Shown piece by piece: positions 60,323 through 64,000 of a DNA stretch of 64,000 bases (positions are counted from its first letter, which is position 1; each line of letters starts with the position of its first letter). The stretch lies in assembly GCF_014274465.1 (NCBI RefSeq), contig NZ_CP060394.1, positions 4,898,001 through 4,962,000 of the forward strand, given 5' to 3'. The position numbers and the translations under genes were made by a program. The notes beneath the pieces were generated by a model. It was given only the letters and a program-made list of their open reading frames with translations, was not told the DNA's origin and did no database searches. The stretch comes from Alloacidobacterium dinghuense (GTDB lineage Bacteria; Acidobacteriota; Terriglobia; Terriglobales; Acidobacteriaceae).

Positions 60323-61740
60323 TAGTCACCCGCCTCCGGCAGCGGTTCGTCTTTGGGGTGAATCTTTGCCTGCGGCAAAAGGATGCGTAGCTCAGACATG
60401 GGAATCATGGGAAGGAAGCGAATAAAGAGGAAGAACAGGAACGTGAACAGACCCAACGTTCCGATAAATGTTGCATAGTCCCAGCGCGTGGCATTGTATG
60501 TCCCCCAGGACGACGGCAGGTAGTCGCGTGTCAGACTGGTAACGATGATGACGAAGCGCTCAAACCACATGCCCGTATTCACGATGAAGGACATGATAAA
60601 CATGAGCGCGACGTTCGTCCGGAACTTGCGGAGCCACATCAACTGCGGCAGCGCGATGTTGCAGGTGATGAGAACCCAGTAGGACCATCCCATCGGCCCG
60701 AACATGCGGTTCCACATCATGAAGTATTCCCAATGGCTGGCCGAGTACCACGCCATAAAGACTTCCATCCCATAGCCATAGGCCACGATTCCGCCGGTCA
60801 CCAGCATGACCTTGCCCATGTTGTCGATATGGCGGATGGTGACGATGTCTTCAAGGTGGTAGAACTTGCGGATCGGAATTGCCAGCGTGAGGACCATGGC
60901 GAAGCCGGAGTAGACAGCGCCAGCCACGAAGTACGGCGGGAAGATGGTCGTATGCCACCCGGGCAGGAGCGCCACAGCAAAATCGAAGCTGATGACTGTA
61001 TGCACCGAGAGCACGAGCGGCGTCGAGAGGCCGGAGAGCAGCAGCGAAGCCGTCTCATAGCGGACCCAGTGCCGGACTGACCCGCGCCAGCCGAGTGCGA
61101 TAACGCCATAAAAGAACTGCCCGAACTTCGATTTTGCGTTATCGCGCAGGGTTGCCAAATCGGGAACCATGCCGATGTACCAGAAGACTACCGAGATGGT
61201 CGCGTAGGTCGAAACCGCAAAGACGTCCCAGAGCAGCGGCGAGCGAAACTGCGGCCACACGTCCATCGTGAAGGGCAAGGGGAAAAGCCAATACCCCAGC
61301 CACGGACGACCCGTGTGGATAAGCGGGAACATTCCGGCGCAGACGACGGCAAAAATCGTCATGGCCTCGGCGAAGCGATTGATCGAGTTACGCCAGCTTT
61401 GCTTGAAAAGCAGCAGGATGGCAGAGATCAGCGTTCCGGCATGGCCGATACCGATCCACCAGACGAAGTTGATGATGGCGAAGCCCCATGCGACCGGCTG
61501 TGTAATGGCCCAGATGCCCGTGCCGCGAAGGAAGAGCCACGTGACCGCTACAGTCAGCAGAGTGACCCCGCCCCCGGCCAGAAGGAAGCCTCCCCACCAG
61601 CCAAGAGGAGTATGGCTGGTGAGGACGATGCCCGAGAGCTTTTCGGTAACCGACTTGAAGGTATGCCCCGGCGCAATGACCCGGAGTTCCCCGGTTATCG
61701 GATCCAGCATCGGATCGTTGATTGGTTCTTTGGTTGCCAT
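60322..61740 (-). CDS. actC: Alternative complex III subunit ActC (NrfD-like)
   Basis: The product has 472 residues with about ten membrane helices, of the NrfD/PsrC family. Typical patterns are VWWIGIGHAGTLISAILLLF, FPLIHTGRPWLGYWLFPLPF and MGWSYWVLITCNIALPQLMW. ActC is the membrane subunit thought to oxidise menaquinol and couple it to charge movement. It follows actB with a 28-base gap. Confidence 0.92.
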   Translation of the reverse strand: MATKEPINDPMLDPITGELRVIAPGHTFKSVTEKLSGIVLTSHTPLGWWGGFLLAGGGVTLLTVAVTWLFLRGTGIWAITQPVAWGFAIINFVWWIGIGHAGTLISAILLLFKQSWRNSINRFAEAMTIFAVVCAGMFPLIHTGRPWLGYWLFPLPFTMDVWPQFRSPLLWDVFAVSTYATISVVFWYIGMVPDLATLRDNAKSKFGQFFYGVIALGWRGSVRHWVRYETASLLLSGLSTPLVLSVHTVISFDFAVALLPGWHTTIFPPYFVAGAVYSGFAMVLTLAIPIRKFYHLEDIVTIRHIDNMGKVMLVTGGIVAYGYGMEVFMAWYSASHWEYFMMWNRMFGPMGWSYWVLITCNIALPQLMWLRKFRTNVALMFIMSFIVNTGMWFERFVIIVTSLTRDYLPSSWGTYNATRWDYATFIGTLGLFTFLFFLFIRFLPMIPMSELRILLPQAKIHPKDEPLPEAGD

Positions 61741-61768
61741 ATTCCGTTCAGCCTCTTAGCGCGAGGGC

Positions 61769-64000
61769 CTATGCCTCGGCCAGTTCGGGGTTCAAGTTCA
61801 GCACTTCTGCGATATAGGTCGTGCGCGGGCGCGTGTTGATATCCGCCAGTACGCCGTAAGTCCGCGACTGCTCCTTGAGCTTGCGCACCTTGCTCGCGCG
61901 GTCATTGATGTTGCCGAAGATGATCGCGTTGGTCGGGCAGGCCTGCTGGCAGGCCGTCACGATCTCCCCATCGCGAATCTCGCGGTTTTCCTTGTCCGCC
62001 TGAATCTTTGCCGCATTGATGCGCTGCACGCAATAGCTGCACTTTTCCATCACGCCACGGCTGCGGACGGTGACGTCCGGGTTGCGCATCAACTTCAGGC
62101 TCTCGGTTTCGTAATCGGAGAAGAGCAGAAAGTTGAAGCGGCGCACCTTGTACGGGCAATTGTTCGAGCAGTAGCGGGTACCCACGCAGCGGTTGTAGAC
62201 CATCGTGTTGAGGCCTTCCGGCGTGTGGATCGTCGCGCCCACCGGGCATACCTGTTCGCAGGGAGCGTTCTCGCAATGCTGGCAGGCCATCGGCTGCAGA
62301 TGCGCGCGCGGCGCAGCGAGATCGCCTTCGAAGTACGTGTCGATGCGAAGCCACTGCATGTTGCGACCGACTTTGACCTGATGCTTGCCGACAACGGCGA
62401 TATTGTTCTCCGCGTAGCAGCTCACGACGCAGGCGTTGCAACCGACGCAGGCATTCATGTCGACCGACATGCCCCAGGCGTTCTTGTCGTAACGATAGGC
62501 CGGGAACATAGACGTCGTTGTCTCCGGCGTATCGTGACCCTCGCCTTCGTGCGCGAAATTCGGATTCTGCTTGAACTCTTCGAGCGTGGCGTAGCGGATG
62601 ATGCCGCGGTCCATCGACTCGTTGCCTTCGATCGAATGCGTCCCGCTGCCGTCGCCGCCGTGCGCAATCGCGCGATGGTCGGTGTAGTGGCTCTTGGTGA
62701 CTGCGAACTCATAGACATCGCCGGTCTTGCGCAAATTCGCGCCGCTTACGAAGAGCGGTGCATCCGAACTGCGCAGCGCGTAGGCATTGAAGCCCTGGCC
62801 GCTGCCGACGCGGCCTGCGTGGGTGCGTCCCTGCCCAAGCGTAAGCGTAATCGTGTTATCGGGGTGACCCGGAACCGCGAAAACCGGCGCGAGAATCTTG
62901 AGGCCGTTCACGCTGATCTCGACGACATCGTGCTCGGCAAGATCGAGCTGATTCAGCGTGGCGTAGCTCATCTGGGCCGCGTTATCCCAGGAAAGATTCG
63001 TCACCGGACGGGGCAATTCCTGCAGCCAGCCCACGTTGGCGAAGCGGCCATCGTAGAGGTTGTAGTCGGGACGGAAGACGATCTCTAACGCGTCTGCGCC
63101 ACCGGCCGAGCTGGCGCGAGCAGATACGGGAAGATCGCCAAACTGATTGTTCGAGCCTTGAGACACGGCCTTGGCTGCACCTACGCCCTTTGGCTGGAAG
63201 GCCGTATCGGCGATGAAGCCATCATGCAGGGCTTTGCGCCAGTTGAACTCGAAGTCGCCCTTTCCGGAAAGCTGTTGTCTCCAGTTTTCGCGAACTGCGT
63301 CGTATCCAGACAGATCTGGATTGTCGAGCATGGCCTGCACAATCTCATGCGCCGTATGTCCGCCGTAGAGCGGATTGATCATCGGCTGGACAACCGTAAC
63401 CGTGCCATCGTACGCGCGAGCGTCCGACCAGCTTTCAAGATAGTGCGCGCTGTTGATGTGCCACTGAGCCATCACCCCGGTCTCGTCCAGGTGTGAACCG
63501 AGGTGGACGATCGTTTTCACGTTGCCCAAGGCGGCATCGAACTTCAGATCGGCGGGTGCGGCGTAAACCGGGTTGCTGTCGAGAATGACCAGCCACTCCA
63601 CTTTGCCGGCGTTCATGTCAGCGACCAGCGATTTGAAGTCGCTTGTCTGGACTGAAGGCAGCGGGTTGACCGTTTCGGTGTAGGCGACGGTCTTGCCGAC
63701 ATTCCCGAGCGCTTCATTGATAGCAATCGCCGCGAGATGAACCGAGGACGACTGCTGCTCCCCCGGAATGACAAGGCACTTGCCTGCATTCGACTTCAGG
63801 TCTTTGGCTACAGCAGCAAGGAATTTCTTCGCGTCATCCGACCCGTTGTAACTGGCGGATCCCGATGTGAGCGTTCCAGCGAGAGCCGCAGCAAATGGGC
63901 CGATATCGCTCGCACGCAGCGCTAGGCGATGCTCAGCCTTGAGTCCGGTCGTCGTCGTCCAGCTTTCGACAACGTACAGACGATTCATCTCTGTCGTGCC
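61769..64000 (-). CDS. actB: Alternative complex III subunit ActB (Fe-S protein), cut by the window edge
   Basis: The frame is open to the right edge and continues beyond it. The visible 743 residues begin in the molybdopterin-enzyme-like domain, which in ActB lacks the cofactor. They continue into a four-cluster ferredoxin domain: CVGCNACVVSCYAENN, CQHCENAPCEQVCPVG, RCVGTRYCSNNCPYKVRRFN, CSYCVQRINAAK and CQQACPTNAI. The ATG at 63988 lies within the domain and is not the start. ActB carries electrons from the quinol site to the haem subunits. actA would lie to the right. Confidence 0.92.
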   Translation of the reverse strand, partial: GTTEMNRLYVVESWTTTTGLKAEHRLALRASDIGPFAAALAGTLTSGSASYNGSDDAKKFLAAVAKDLKSNAGKCLVIPGEQQSSSVHLAAIAINEALGNVGKTVAYTETVNPLPSVQTSDFKSLVADMNAGKVEWLVILDSNPVYAAPADLKFDAALGNVKTIVHLGSHLDETGVMAQWHINSAHYLESWSDARAYDGTVTVVQPMINPLYGGHTAHEIVQAMLDNPDLSGYDAVRENWRQQLSGKGDFEFNWRKALHDGFIADTAFQPKGVGAAKAVSQGSNNQFGDLPVSARASSAGGADALEIVFRPDYNLYDGRFANVGWLQELPRPVTNLSWDNAAQMSYATLNQLDLAEHDVVEISVNGLKILAPVFAVPGHPDNTITLTLGQGRTHAGRVGSGQGFNAYALRSSDAPLFVSGANLRKTGDVYEFAVTKSHYTDHRAIAHGGDGSGTHSIEGNESMDRGIIRYATLEEFKQNPNFAHEGEGHDTPETTTSMFPAYRYDKNAWGMSVDMNACVGCNACVVSCYAENNIAVVGKHQVKVGRNMQWLRIDTYFEGDLAAPRAHLQPMACQHCENAPCEQVCPVGATIHTPEGLNTMVYNRCVGTRYCSNNCPYKVRRFNFLLFSDYETESLKLMRNPDVTVRSRGVMEKCSYCVQRINAAKIQADKENREIRDGEIVTACQQACPTNAIIFGNINDRASKVRKLKEQSRTYGVLADINTRPRTTYIAEVLNLNPELAEA

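Overview
The window reads as a chromosome segment of an Acidobacteriota bacterium, most likely class Terriglobia (Acidobacteriaceae-like). The basis is family-level recognition: an alternative complex III operon fused to a caa3 oxidase operon, a MoxR/DUF58/vWA/DUF4175 cluster, a large secreted choice-of-anchor protein, and many very small proteins of types that are common in soil acidobacteria. No ribosomal RNA or complete tRNA gene was found, so the placement is inference.

The left part (1-15.6 kb) is an accessory region. It holds a large serine recombinase with two overlapping small partner genes, a PP2C/SpoIIE phosphatase and a STAS protein (partner-switching parts), a DoxX-like protein, an orphan acyl carrier protein, and many short genes. 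Several genes are broken by single-base frameshifts: a zinc-ribbon protein, a histidine phosphatase, a receiver domain and a methyltransferase. Several sequences occur as decayed duplicates: the 3' ends of an alpha/beta-hydrolase and of a small basic protein, a WQELAAVLP-type small ORF, and a promoter cassette. The region stops at a 5' half of a tRNA-Ser(UGA) gene (15520-15560), which may be an island boundary.

From 15.6 to 29.6 kb the minus strand carries one eight-gene, mostly overlapping operon: DUF4159, a vWA membrane protein, a caspase-fold protein without the catalytic cysteine, a TPR metallopeptidase, a MoxR ATPase, DUF58, a BatA-like vWA protein and DUF4175. It looks like an envelope-linked AAA+/vWA machine. 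From 29.8 to 39.7 kb there are a multicopper oxidase, a MacB-type permease, two paralogous secreted proteins, typA, a LOG-family protein whose 3' end is tandemly triplicated, and a PHP-domain protein. From 39.7 to 52.1 kb the minus strand carries gatA-gatC, a sugar transferase, a large SLBB/Wza-like export protein, a 1508-residue secreted protein and a class II photolyase.

The right part (52.2-64.0 kb) is one minus-strand respiratory operon: actB (cut by the window edge)-actC-actD-actE-actF, a 213-residue membrane protein, a SCO protein, then caa3 oxidase subunits II, I, III and IV, closed by a strong hairpin. Quinol oxidation by alternative complex III would feed electrons straight to the cytochrome c domain of the caa3 oxidase. 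SCO would supply its CuA site.
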